This document shows, in pieces, positions 17,148 through 25,103 of a DNA stretch of 64,000 bases. Numbering within the stretch: position 1 is the first letter of the stretch; the number at the start of each line of letters is the position of its first letter. The stretch covers positions 1 through 64,000 of the forward strand of contig CAZNYW010000013.1 of the NCBI GenBank assembly GCA_964577375.1, in the 5' to 3' direction. The notes under the pieces are model-generated. The model was not told the DNA's origin. It made no database searches and saw only the letters and a list, made by a program, of their open reading frames with translations. Source of the DNA: DATKUC01 sp964577375 (GTDB taxonomy: Bacteria > Spirochaetota > Spirochaetia > DSM-27196 > DATKUC01). The position numbers were made by a program, and so were the translations under genes.

Positions 17148-17158
17148 CGTATGATACG
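17148..17158. promoter_or_regulatory. Candidate operator upstream of the second sugar operon
   Basis: CGTATGATACG is an 11-bp odd palindrome 31 bp upstream of the binding-protein start. Its first nine bases, CGTATGATA, also occur at 4405-4413 at the left edge of the first LacI operator. Together with the matching enzyme content this suggests shared control, but the full 20-bp dyad is not conserved. Confidence 0.4.
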
Positions 17159-17302
17159 TTCCGACTATCAAGCGTAAGGGCAACGCCGGAATTCCGATAG
17201 GCGGCGTATTGCGGGTCTTGGCGTAGGTAGTTTTACCGATGTGTGTCCCCGGTGCCCGCGAAAAAGTCCTGCGCCGTCGGCCGCGGCCGTGACCTCACAA
17301 GG

Positions 17303-17664
17303 TCACACACTTGACAGTATCTGCGCTCCAAAGGCCGGCAGGGTGAGGGAAAAACCTCGCCCGGCCGCCGCGACGGTGATAGTGGGGTCAAAACAGCTTG
17401 TCAGTTTCCCGGAATCTGCAACGCCAGGATCAAATGAGATCTCCCGTTCGCCGTCCGCCATGTTCACCGCAACCACCAGAAGCCGGCCGTTGCTGCTGCG
17501 AAGAAACGCCAGCTGTTCCGAAGAGAGATGGAGCTGCCGGTACTCGCCGACCGAGAGCCACGAGTTTCTCCTGCGGATGCGGGCGACGAGAAGTCGTTCC
17601 GTTCCGGCGCGTCGAAATAACTCATCGGATGGATATGATAGAAGATTGCGTCGAGCCACCACAT
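17303..17664 (-). pseudogene. GH13 alpha-amylase-family remnant
   Basis: Only the two ends of a GH13 enzyme remain. From the ATG at 17664 the first 24 or so residues read WWLDAIFYHIHPMSYFDAPE, the start of the GH13 barrel in this family (relatives have FYHIYPLG). Then, one frame over, the C-terminal domain is read (VGEYRQLHLSSEQLAFLRSS, VVAVNMADGE, ending LPAFGAQILSSV at 17303). An intact gene is about 1.2-1.4 kb, so the catalytic centre is missing and no enzyme can be made. No ribosome-binding site is visible. It lies just upstream of the GH3 transport operon, also on the minus strand. Confidence 0.75.
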
Positions 17665-17875
17665 ACGTTGAGTCCCATTTGTCGGCTGCCCGGCCGCTGA
17701 GCGGCAGGCGGGAAATCCGGAGCCATTCTACAGAGTGCCGCGAATCTTGTCTGCCTGATTGCCAATCTTAATGTGACCTTCATCTTTGCGGGCTATTGTT
17801 CTGTTCGTGAAAGGGCCGCAGGGCCCGAGAATCCAGAAGAAGGAGTCAACTATCAGAGCGAACATCAAATCAACC

Positions 17876-18775
17876 ATGAAAAGACCAGCGACCGCGATAC
17901 TTGCCCTGTTGCTCATCTCGGTCGGCACGCCTGCGGCCCTGTTCGCGCGCACGGAAAGCGGCAACTCGACCCCGGCCGAACCGCGTGCGCCCCTTCATCC
18001 GACACGTGTCGACATGACACCGATGACCGTTGAAAGGATTCGGTCGCTCATACCCGGCCTGACCCAGTCGGAGGCCGAGCAGCTGATGCAGAAGGGTGTG
18101 GTCACAAGCGATTACAGCAAGTCGATTCAGGCCCGCATTGCCCCGCCGTTTGCCGGTAAGCAGGAGATGATCAAAGAGCTCGGAAAGACCGATGCAACCG
18201 TGGGAATAGAGCTGCTGTTCCAGGCTCCCATACCGGTGAAATTCCGCGAGCGGGACGACTTCTGGCTCGAGATCTACAATATCATGCGCTCGATCAGCAC
18301 GCTCAAAGGAATCAAGTACTACTCGGCAGATCGTGATGAGATGCGCACCTTCTACTACGACGCCTATGTGGTTCCGTCGCCTGAGAAGAAGAACGTCCGT
18401 CTGCCTGACCCGCTTGTGGGGTCCATACCCGCGTCGAGCCACATCTACACCTTTCACAAAGACTCGAGCTTCGGCGACTACGTGATGTCGATAAACTACA
18501 CGGCAGGCCCCGATCCGCAGCATCCGAAGTACGCGCGCATGGCGATGTCGAATGCCACGACCATGCACTATTCGATCATTCCGATCGAGCAGCCCTATAA
18601 GCTCCAGATCGATTTGGTGGTGGTACCGGTGGGAGATACCATGCTCTTCTACGGGAATTTCGTCGCAAATGCCTACACGATCTTCGGTCTGCGGGACAGC
18701 ATCGACGTCAGCTTCACCAATCGAGTAAAGGCGCTCTACAACTGGTTCATGGCAGAGGTCACGCTGCACTCCTGA
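17876..18775 (+). CDS. Exported protein of unknown function (possibly DUF6675)
   Basis: 299 residues from the ATG at 17876, where a signal peptide begins (MKRPATAILALLLISVGTPA). Reading from 17786 would bury it, and an AAGGAG at about 17840 is too far away to support this start. The mature protein has a helical LTQSEAEQLMQKG motif and then a beta-rich domain: FLLFQAPIPVKFRERDDFW-like, KGIKYYSADRDEMRTFYYDA, and a conserved-looking C-terminus ending NRVKALYNWFMAEVTLHS. The pattern recalls DUF6675 proteins of spirochaetes, but this is from memory. Probably periplasmic or outer-membrane associated. Confidence 0.7.
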   Translation: MKRPATAILALLLISVGTPAALFARTESGNSTPAEPRAPLHPTRVDMTPMTVERIRSLIPGLTQSEAEQLMQKGVVTSDYSKSIQARIAPPFAGKQEMIKELGKTDATVGIELLFQAPIPVKFRERDDFWLEIYNIMRSISTLKGIKYYSADRDEMRTFYYDAYVVPSPEKKNVRLPDPLVGSIPASSHIYTFHKDSSFGDYVMSINYTAGPDPQHPKYARMAMSNATTMHYSIIPIEQPYKLQIDLVVVPVGDTMLFYGNFVANAYTIFGLRDSIDVSFTNRVKALYNWFMAEVTLHS

Positions 18776-18823
18776 CTGGGTGTCAGCTCATTGCGAGCCC
18801 GGCACCGGCACCACGGAGACTGC

Positions 18824-19585
18824 TCAGTCCGGCTTCCCGCGAGCTGCATCTATGAGCGGCAGCGCCTCGCCCGCCTTCATCGGAATGAACAGATCGGTAA
18901 TCTCTGGCGTGAAGCTCGATGGGTCCGGATTTATCTCGATGATCGTTGCTCCATGCGCAGCCGCCTGGCGCGGAACGTCCGCCGCCGGATAGACCTCTCC
19001 CGTAGAGCCTATCACCAGCATGACGTCGGTTCGGGCCGCCGCATCGAGTGAGCGTTCGACCGCGTCCGCCGGTATCTCCTCGCCGAAGAAGACAAAGTCA
19101 GGCTTGAGCAGACCGCCGCAGCTGCAGTGCGGCGGGAGAGACTCGAGAAGCGCGGCGGTGGCCTCATGCCGCTTCCCGCACTTCATACAGCTCAGCCTCC
19201 GCGAATTGCCGTGATACTCGACCACGTTGCGGCTGCCGGCGCGGTAGTGCAGATCGTCGATGTTCTGTGTTATCAGCACGCGCAGGAGGCCTGCACGTTC
19301 CCATTCGGCGAGGGTTCGATGGGCCGGATTCGGTTGGGCGGTGCCGAAGTGGTCGTAGAAGATCTCACGGATTACCGGCCAGGTCCGATCCGGGTTTCGC
19401 AGGAACCAGGAGAGCTCGAGCATCCGGGGATCATACCGGTTCCAGATTCCGCCTGGTCCGCGGAACGGCGGTACCCCGCTTTCGGTGGATATCCCGGCTC
19501 CGGTGAACGCCGTGAGAAAGCGGGCACTCCGGATTGCCCGAGCCGATGCATCGATGACCTGCGAGATCTCTTCGTTCTGTGCCAT
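18824..19585 (-). CDS. Sir2-family NAD-dependent protein deacylase
   Basis: 253 residues from the ATG at 19585 (AAGGAGAG about 11 bases upstream). Sirtuin motifs are all present: GAGISTESGVPPFRGPGG (NAD site), TQNIDDLHYRAG, catalytic His in VEYHGNS, the zinc site CMKCGK ... CSCGG, and the cofactor loop IGSTGEVYPAA. LKPDFVFFGEEIP is the usual substrate-side segment. It removes acyl groups from protein lysines in the cytoplasm using NAD. Bacterial relatives are often called CobB or NpdA. It is convergent with the exported protein at 17876. Confidence 0.92.
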   Translation of the reverse strand: MAQNEEISQVIDASARAIRSARFLTAFTGAGISTESGVPPFRGPGGIWNRYDPRMLELSWFLRNPDRTWPVIREIFYDHFGTAQPNPAHRTLAEWERAGLLRVLITQNIDDLHYRAGSRNVVEYHGNSRRLSCMKCGKRHEATAALLESLPPHCSCGGLLKPDFVFFGEEIPADAVERSLDAAARTDVMLVIGSTGEVYPAADVPRQAAAHGATIIEINPDPSSFTPEITDLFIPMKAGEALPLIDAARGKPD

Positions 19586-19668
19586 GACTGCAAAAACTCT
19601 CCTTCCGTTGCTATTTCTCGTCAATAGGGGACCGCGATCGCGGTATAATCTCAGTTGGAGGCAATGTC

Positions 19669-20241
19669 TTGAAAGGCAGAGCTATCCCGCGGTGGGCTGC
19701 TGCCGCGACCATGCTCCTTATTGCCGTTAGCGCATTTGGTCAAAACGCGCATGATACCCGTGTCATAAGCGGCGTCGGATATGCATTTCGCGTCACCGCA
19801 CCTTCGGGCTGGCGATTCTTCGACGAGGACCCCCAGGTCAATCGGCGTCTCGGTGCCTACTTTCTTCCAATCACTCCGCAGCCGGCTTCCGGCTGGGCGA
19901 TCATGCGCGTTACTGCCGTGCCCCGAACGGCAAGCGACGCCCCGAACGTCCGCGCCTGGGTCGACGCAGAGATCGCATCCATCGCTTCAACCTCCCAGCC
20001 GATGGCCCTTGGAGTCACCGAGCTGCCGCGCTTTCCGGAGGACCCCCCGGAATCGATCTATATCGAGTATGACGACCGGATGCGGCGTGAATACCGTGCA
20101 GTCGCCTACCTTCGTGACAGCGGACACATGCTGATTACCAGCCTCGTCTGCCGCGAGAGCCAGGTCCTGCAGTCGATGATCCCTAGCCTTCGGGAGGTCG
20201 CCCGGAGCCTGCACTGGGTCACTTCGAAATTTGGCCGGTAA
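19669..20241 (+). CDS. Small exported protein, unknown function
   Basis: 190 residues from a TTG start (GGAGG 8 bases upstream). A signal peptide ends near AVSAFGQ. The mature part begins GYAFRVTAPSGWRFFDEDPQ, a 'photosystem-II PsbP-like / lipoprotein' type opening in which a short stretch precedes a GW motif, and contains ESIYIEYDDRMRREYRAVAY. No catalytic motif was seen. Upstream, the perfect palindrome CCGCGATCGCGG (19632-19643) directly precedes TATAAT (19644-19649), but no -35 box was found. The gene is divergent from Sir2. Confidence 0.65.
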   Translation: MKGRAIPRWAAAATMLLIAVSAFGQNAHDTRVISGVGYAFRVTAPSGWRFFDEDPQVNRRLGAYFLPITPQPASGWAIMRVTAVPRTASDAPNVRAWVDAEIASIASTSQPMALGVTELPRFPEDPPESIYIEYDDRMRREYRAVAYLRDSGHMLITSLVCRESQVLQSMIPSLREVARSLHWVTSKFGR

Positions 20242-20259
20242 AATCGCTCCGTTCGACGC

Positions 20260-20709
20260 TCAGAGCCTGTAGAGGATCTGGTTCACCTTTGCGAAAGCGT
20301 CGCGAAGGTCGGGGGCATCGGGATGCCGGTTGGTGAATTCCACGGCATACCGCAGCGCATCGACGAGGAATCGCCTGCTCGCCTCATGGAACAGGTTCAT
20401 GGTCTGCTGCAGCGCATCCGGCGGGTTCCTGCCCCAGTCGGGATGCGTACGGGTGAGCGCGACCATATCCGGAAGGGCGGCCCGCAGCCGCATGGCTGCG
20501 GCACGAAGCGCCGTGGTCATCTGCAGGACGGTGTGCGCCTGCTCGATGAACGACGCCGATTCGTCGAACGCGGTGATCGCGCTTTTCAGCACGGACATCT
20601 CATCCTGAAACGGTGGAGACGCCCACGCGGCCTGCAGGCCGATGAATAGCAGTCCCGATATGACCAGCGCCGGCCGATTCGAGTGCTGCACCTGTACCCG
20701 TTCCCTCAT
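20260..20709 (-). CDS. Small exported helical protein, unknown function
   Basis: 149 residues with a hydrophobic N-terminal segment (ALVISGLLFIGLQAAWA) that is a likely signal peptide. The rest is predicted helical (FIEQAHTVLQMTTALRAAAM, NLFHEASRRFLVDALRYAVE). No family recognised. It lies immediately downstream of the beta-galactosidase remnant on the same strand and is convergent with the gene at 19669 (18-bp gap). Confidence 0.55.
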   Translation of the reverse strand: MRERVQVQHSNRPALVISGLLFIGLQAAWASPPFQDEMSVLKSAITAFDESASFIEQAHTVLQMTTALRAAAMRLRAALPDMVALTRTHPDWGRNPPDALQQTMNLFHEASRRFLVDALRYAVEFTNRHPDAPDLRDAFAKVNQILYRL

Positions 20710-20736
20710 CCCTCACCCCCCGTGCGGACCCGGCAA

Positions 20737-21000
20737 TCATTGTACGTCCCTCGCAGCGTCGGCGCAAGTCGGTCGAACTCGCAGCATCATCTGCACCCTC
20801 TTCCCGGAAAATCGGTAGCGTTCGAGGAGCTCCGGACCGCAGCTCGCCGAACCGAGGCCCGACATTGCATAGTCGAGATGCACAATTGTCTGGCTGCGCT
20901 TCTTCGGCAGCAGCTTGTGGGGATGACCGGATGCCGCTATGTCTTCAGCTCCCGGAGCTCTAACTCACGTGCCGCTTTCGCCGGTGTCAAGAGCATGCTC
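20737..21000 (-). pseudogene. C-terminal remnant of a GH2 beta-galactosidase
   Basis: On the minus strand, about 67 residues down to the stop at 20737 match the C-terminus of GH2 beta-galactosidases: ASGHPHKLLPKKRSQTIV, HLDYAMSGLGSASCGPELLE, then YRFSGKRVQMMLRVRP. The diagnostic D-x-x-x-GLGS-x-SCGPE motif is intact. There is no start codon or N-terminal part. Just upstream the frame is broken by a TGA, and AKAARELELREL is readable in a neighbouring frame. The rest of the gene (about 2.5-3 kb in relatives) is absent; an unrelated gene begins at 21194 in the opposite direction. It cannot encode a working enzyme. Confidence 0.7.
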
Positions 21001-21077
21001 TGAGGTGTGGGTCGGACGGGCAGCGGGGGACCTCGATCCGAGTCCCTGCGTATGCGCTTGCTGATCTGGATCCTTGG

Positions 21078-21097
21078 TATCAACAGGCTTCTTGATA
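21078..21097. repeat. 20-bp dyad motif, copy 1
   Basis: TATCAACAGGCTTCTTGATA. It matches the copy at 45818-45837 in 18 of 20 positions. The outer TATCAA and TTGATA arms are symmetric. It ends 24 bp before the -35 box of the promoter at 21122. Confidence 0.5.
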
Positions 21098-21121
21098 CTC
21101 CTCAAGAGTTGCGCCGGGATG

Positions 21122-21150
21122 TTGACAACATCCAAACCTGGCACTATACT
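21122..21150 (+). promoter_or_regulatory. Strong sigma70 promoter of the ArsR-type regulator operon
   Basis: TTGACA (21122-21127), exactly 17 bases, TATACT (21145-21150). This is the closest match to consensus in the window. A dyad operator follows at 21158-21183. Confidence 0.75.
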
Positions 21151-21157
21151 AATAACA

Positions 21158-21183
21158 GTTCGTCATTTGTGAAACTGACGAAC
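21158..21183. promoter_or_regulatory. Inverted repeat between promoter and start codon, probable operator
   Basis: GTTCGTCA (21158-21165) and TGACGAAC (21176-21183) form perfect 8-bp arms with a 10-base centre. It overlaps the transcription start region and lies directly before the ribosome-binding site GGAGG of the gene at 21194. It fits autorepression by the ArsR-type protein encoded at 21444. Confidence 0.65.
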
Positions 21184-21193
21184 CGGAGGCTCT

Positions 21194-21484
21194 ATGAATC
21201 ATGTCGATTTCTCGCTCGAACGAATTGCGCTCGACCGTGTGACGGAGCTCAAACGCGACGCCGCGGCGTCGAGGATCGCCCGCGAGCTGGGCGGCATCCC
21301 CCGCGAAGCAGCCGGGCAACGTACCTACACCTCCCTGGTCCGCTGGTGGATCAGGGCAACCGTGCTTCTCATTCGCTACCCCGCAGACCCCGGACGCACC
21401 CTTTCGCTCCTCAGCTGTCTGGAGTCACCCGTCACGGCGCTCGATGCCCGGACCCGAAACGGAGCAAACGGCTGTGGCGGCTGA
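21194..21484 (+). CDS. Small protein of unknown function preceding an ArsR-type regulator
   Basis: 96 residues, ATG preceded by GGAGG. It is first gene behind the promoter at 21122 and overlaps the regulator gene by 41 bases. No family recognised. The N-terminal half is helical and charged (SLERIALDRVTELKRDAAAS), followed by YTSLVRWWIRATVLLIRYPA, which might be a short amphipathic or membrane-associated helix. Overlap and shared promoter suggest it is co-translated with the regulator. Confidence 0.55.
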   Translation: MNHVDFSLERIALDRVTELKRDAAASRIARELGGIPREAAGQRTYTSLVRWWIRATVLLIRYPADPGRTLSLLSCLESPVTALDARTRNGANGCGG

Positions 21485-22517
21485 GGAAAGCGCCGGCCCT
21501 GCTGTCTGGAAGTTTATCGACTCACCCGTCTACGAGACCCTGCTGTCGATGCAGTCGCTGCTGGTCGACTGGTACGATGAGCCCTGGACGGAGGAGGCGC
21601 GCGAGACGATGGGGGTGGCGTTCCTTCGCGATCTTCGCACGACGTTCGAACCGTTCCGGTTGGGCGCCGACCTGTTCGAGCTTGCAGTTCCGGAATCGTC
21701 GCCGCAGGAGGTTGACGCATTCGTCCGGCACGTCCGTGAGATGTCGTTTGCCGAGTTCAGCTATTTCTCCTTCGGCAGGCTGATTCCGGTGAGAGGCGGG
21801 GAGCTCATCATCGACCCCGAAGAGGTACGAAAGATCCTCGAAAACTTCGGCGATTACGCCCACTACGTGGAGAGCCTCGGAAGGCCCGATTGGGCCGAGA
21901 TCGGACCTCTCTGTCAGCGGCGACTTGCCGACCTGACTGAGACCTTCTGGAACAAGTTCTTCACAAAGCGGCTGTCGAGCTTCGCGGCCCAGCACAGCGT
22001 GAGCATAGCGCAGAACCAGGCCTACGGACGCGAGAACGGCTTCGACGCGCTGTACGTGCTTCTTACCGGAAAGGAAAAGACGTGCAGGCCTCTCTCTCCG
22101 GACGCGGTGCTTCGCCAGGTCTCGTTCGTCCCTGTCGCGAACATCACCCAGCCATCGCTTGTCTATACCGGCGAGCAGGATGTCACCGTGATCTACCACG
22201 CGTCCCGCACCGCCGCGAAGCTGTCCGAGCTGAGCGAGAGGGAGCGCCGGCTCATTGCAATCTCGCGCGCGCTCGGTGACAGGACGCGCTTCAGAATAGT
22301 GAAGCTGCTTTTTCAGAACCGCGACGTGATGAACGGGCAGAACATCGCAGAACGGGTGCAGGTGACGAAGTCGGTTGTGTCGAAGCACCTTGCCCAGCTC
22401 AAGGATGCAGGAATCGTCCAGGAATCGAGCCCCGACAAACGAAACAACATCTACTCGATCGATCTCGACGTGATCCGAGAGATTTCCCCGTCGCTCGTCG
22501 AGGTGCTTCGCGGTTGA
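21444..22517 (+). CDS. ArsR-family winged-helix transcriptional regulator with large N-terminal domain
   Basis: 357 residues. The C-terminal 90 or so residues are an ArsR-type winged helix: ISRALGDRTRFRIVKLLFQN, then ERVQVTKSVVSKHLAQLKDA (recognition helix), then a wing with SSPDKRNNIYSID. The first 250 residues form a long domain of the sort found in DUF5937-type ArsR proteins and presumably sense a ligand or bind a partner. No CVC metal-binding motif is present, so metal sensing is unlikely. The dyad at 21158-21183 is its likely autoregulatory site. Confidence 0.8.
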   Translation: MPGPETEQTAVAAEESAGPAVWKFIDSPVYETLLSMQSLLVDWYDEPWTEEARETMGVAFLRDLRTTFEPFRLGADLFELAVPESSPQEVDAFVRHVREMSFAEFSYFSFGRLIPVRGGELIIDPEEVRKILENFGDYAHYVESLGRPDWAEIGPLCQRRLADLTETFWNKFFTKRLSSFAAQHSVSIAQNQAYGRENGFDALYVLLTGKEKTCRPLSPDAVLRQVSFVPVANITQPSLVYTGEQDVTVIYHASRTAAKLSELSERERRLIAISRALGDRTRFRIVKLLFQNRDVMNGQNIAERVQVTKSVVSKHLAQLKDAGIVQESSPDKRNNIYSIDLDVIREISPSLVEVLRG

Positions 22518-22547
22518 TCCGGCGGCGCAGTTGAAATTGCGGACGAC

Positions 22548-23030
22548 CTAGAACGCGATGACACCCAGATTGCGGATGTGGGCGGTGTGGTAGACGTCGT
22601 GGCTCGCCGCGCCCAGGATGTACCCTGCATAGGTGAACGGGCGATTCGGATGCTTCTCCGCGAGCTGCTTTTCCGGGAAGGCTTCCACTGCCGCGCGGAG
22701 CAGCAGGTGCTCCTCTTCGAGGAACTCGCCGTCCGCTTTCCAGGCCGCCTCGTCGAGGCTTGGCGGAAGGCGCGGGAAGTCCCTCGGCTTGCGGGCAAAC
22801 CGCGGTGGCTCGCCTGTAATCGTTAATGTCCTGCGGACATCGAACTTCCAGTAGGCGCAGTGGAGCAGGATTTTCCACGCAGAGAAACCCTCGCTGTTTT
22901 CCAGAATAGCACGCTCGGCATCGAACTTCCGCAGCGTCGGCAGGAGGGCTTGGCCGTGCCATGCCTTGCCGTAGAAGACCGAGTCGAGGTGATCCAGGAG
23001 CGCCTTTTTCTGAATACTCATCCTGGCCAT
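22548..23030 (-). CDS. DinB-family protein
   Basis: 160 residues with a DinB/YfiT four-helix pattern. HCAYWKFDVRRTL in the first half and ASHDVYHTAHIRNL near the C-terminus supply the usual metal-binding histidines (H...HxxxH arrangement). DinB-fold proteins bind divalent metal and often act as thiol-dependent transferases; no substrate can be assigned. It is a single gene, convergent with the ArsR regulator (30-bp gap). Confidence 0.8.
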   Translation of the reverse strand: MARMSIQKKALLDHLDSVFYGKAWHGQALLPTLRKFDAERAILENSEGFSAWKILLHCAYWKFDVRRTLTITGEPPRFARKPRDFPRLPPSLDEAAWKADGEFLEEEHLLLRAAVEAFPEKQLAEKHPNRPFTYAGYILGAASHDVYHTAHIRNLGVIAF

Positions 23031-23141
23031 GAGCTCCGATTATAGCAGGTCCGGCGGGCGCATTTCGGCAGATATTCCTCTTGACAACGGCGAAAACCGC
23101 GGCATGACGGTTATATCCGATTGTAACCATTATGCCGAGGG

Positions 23142-23973
23142 ATGCCGTTTTTGGAACCGAAGAGGATAATCAGGAAGAACGCGCGCGATTCGATGCAGGC
23201 TCAGGTGGAATCCTTCCTTGTGGAGAAGATCGACACCGATGTCTGGGCAGTCGGCGCCAAAATCCCTTCCGAACGTGAGCTTGCCGAAGAGCTCGAAGTC
23301 AGCCGGATCACCGTCCGGAACGCCGTCCTTGCCCTGACCAATCGGGGGATCTTCGAGCGTTCCGTGGCGCAGGGCACCTTTGTCAGGCGAACCGGCGGGA
23401 GAAAGGCCGAAACCAGAACGGCGGGCGGTGGAGTGTCTCCGGCGGCTAGGACACGACCGGATTGCGGTCGTGAACGGTCCGCTCGAGCTCGACTCGGCCC
23501 GTCTGCGATTTCAGGCCTGGGAGCAGGCAATGCGTGACACCGGTGCCGGCCCCGAGGAGCGGCTCGTTGCAGGCGGCAGAGGCTGGTCGGCGGAATCCGG
23601 CTACCAGGCGATGATCGAGCTGCTCGACAGGGCGCCCGATCTTCCCGCTGTTTCCTGCGCCAATGATCTCCCTGCAATAGGTGCACTCTCCGCGCTCGCG
23701 GAGAGGGGCGTGAGGGTCCCGGAGGACGTAAGCGTGATGGGCTTCGACGATGCCGAGCTCGCACGGCACGCGGTGCCGCCGCTTTCCACAATGCGTATTC
23801 ACTCGCGGAATATGGCACGCACGGCCGCCCGAAGACTGGTGGAGCGGCTGGAAACCAGCAATCTGCCCGCGATCAGAATCGAGTTTCCCATAGATCTCGT
23901 GGAGCGCAGATCGTGCAAGGAGGTACGCGGAGAGGAACGGAAGACCGTTGACTTCGCCGGATCGAGACCGTAA
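23142..23973 (+). pseudogene. Decayed GntR-LacI hybrid regulator
   Basis: The N-terminal part from 23142 is a GntR winged helix (GAKIPSERELAEELEVSRIT, then GIFERSVAQGTFVRRTGGRK). Near 23425 the frame becomes meaningless (AGGGVSPAAR), while the C-terminal half of a LacI-type sugar-binding domain resumes one frame over: AVECLRRLGHDRIAVVNGPL, PAVSCANDLPAIGALSALAE, and the signature VPEDVSVMGFDDAELARHAV to 23973. About 110 residues of the first effector subdomain are missing. The intact type (GntR head, LacI-like body, as in AraR) is about 350 residues. The deletion plus frameshift should abolish function, although a free DNA-binding head of about 90 residues could still be made. Confidence 0.8.
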
Positions 23974-24014
23974 TTTCTGCCTGATCTGGTCAAATAGATC
24001 AAGGAGCGGCAAAG

Positions 24015-24437
24015 ATGAGGAACACGGTACGCGACAACTGGGACGATGTGGGGAAGCTCGTTCTGCGCATTACGGTCGGTTTTCTGCTGATTTTTCACGG
24101 CATAAGCAAGCTCGAGCACGGAATTGCGTGGATGAAGGGACCTCTCTCTGCGTTTCACCTTCCGTTCTTCGTTGGATATGGCGTCTACGTCGCGGAGGTC
24201 CTTGCCCCCGTGCTCATAATCATCGGCTTCCTGACCCGGCCGGCGGCCCTGGTGGTAGTGTTCGACCTGGTGATGGCGATCGCACTGGTGGCGTGGCACC
24301 GGATGTTTGCTCTTTCGCAGGGTGGAGGTTACGCGCTCGAAGCCGAAGCGTTCTATCTGCTTCTCGGCATCGTGCTCTTTTTTCAGGGCCCGGGTCGATA
24401 CAGCGTCACGCGTAACCGCGGGGCATGGTGGCTGTAG
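24015..24437 (+). CDS. DoxX-family membrane protein
   Basis: 140 residues, four predicted membrane helices. VLRITVGFLLIFHGISKLEH opens the family domain, followed by FFVGYGVYVAEVLAPVLIII and FQGPGRYSV near the end, the usual DoxX finish. The family includes subunits of quinol oxidases and uncharacterised redox proteins. No partner gene is adjacent, so the role is unknown. Confidence 0.85.
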   Translation: MRNTVRDNWDDVGKLVLRITVGFLLIFHGISKLEHGIAWMKGPLSAFHLPFFVGYGVYVAEVLAPVLIIIGFLTRPAALVVVFDLVMAIALVAWHRMFALSQGGGYALEAEAFYLLLGIVLFFQGPGRYSVTRNRGAWWL

Positions 24438-24445
24438 CCAGCTTG

Positions 24446-24488
24446 TTGCATTTCCTTTCGAACCGTGGTATGAATGGAATTCAATACC
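24446..24488 (+). promoter_or_regulatory. Promoter with overlapping dyad upstream of cheX
   Basis: TTGCAT (24446-24451), 17 bases, TATGAA (24469-24474). The -10 region lies inside an imperfect palindrome, GGTATGAAT...ATTCAATACC (24467-24488). The 5' leader to the ATG at 24555 is about 75 bases. Confidence 0.4.
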
Positions 24489-24554
24489 GCAAAAGTAGTG
24501 TAGAGCCGACCCATTAGTGCGGCGGAGGCCGGACCGATTCGGGAGAGAAGTGCT

Positions 24555-25082
24555 ATGAACGTGGACTACATCAACCCGTTCCTCTCGTCGACTATCTACC
24601 TATTTTCAAAGATGTTCAGCCTGGAAGCCCGCAAGACCGGCGAGCCCTACATCGAAGAGGCGCTGACCAGACATCGATGGGACATTTCCGGGGTGATGGT
24701 GCTCACCGGCAACGCGCTCGGCGTTGTAGCGCTGCGGCTTTCCAAGGTCCTCGCAAACAAACTCCTCGAAAAATCAGGCATCATCTATGAGAACGAGATC
24801 GAGCGGCACCAGCTGGTCGACGACATGGTCGGCGAGCTGGTGAACATCATCGCGGGCAACGCGGCGCGCGAGCTCCAGGGTTTCGATATCAAGGTGTCCG
24901 TTCCGCTGGTCGTTCAGGGACAGAACCATTCCATCTCCTGGCCGGCGAAGGGGCCGGTGGTTGGAATACCGTTCTGGACTCCGCTCGGCCCCTTCCTCAT
25001 CAATGTCAGTCTCGCTGCGACCGGACCACGTCCGGCGGTCGCACAGCAGACTGTGCAGATCGCGTCACCCAACAAGAACTAG
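24555..25082 (+). CDS. cheX: CheX-family chemotaxis phosphatase
   Basis: 175 residues. CheX dephosphorylates CheY-P and so ends the motor signal; it is a standard part of spirochaete chemotaxis. The catalytic ExxN motif is Glu94 and Asn97 in GELVNIIAGNAARELQG. The opening NPFLSSTIYLFSKMFSLEAR and the end PLVVQGQNHSISWPAKGP match the CheX/CheC fold. No other chemotaxis gene is adjacent. The protein is slightly longer than the 155-residue Borrelia/Thermotoga type, with a polar tail. Confidence 0.85.
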   Translation: MNVDYINPFLSSTIYLFSKMFSLEARKTGEPYIEEALTRHRWDISGVMVLTGNALGVVALRLSKVLANKLLEKSGIIYENEIERHQLVDDMVGELVNIIAGNAARELQGFDIKVSVPLVVQGQNHSISWPAKGPVVGIPFWTPLGPFLINVSLAATGPRPAVAQQTVQIASPNKN

Positions 25083-25103
25083 CACGGGACCGGAGGTAGC
25101 GCC

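Noticed and set aside
23081..23128. TTGACA and GGTTA/TAACC dyad before the broken GntR regulator
   Set aside because: No matching -10 box at 16-18 bp and arms of only 5 bp.
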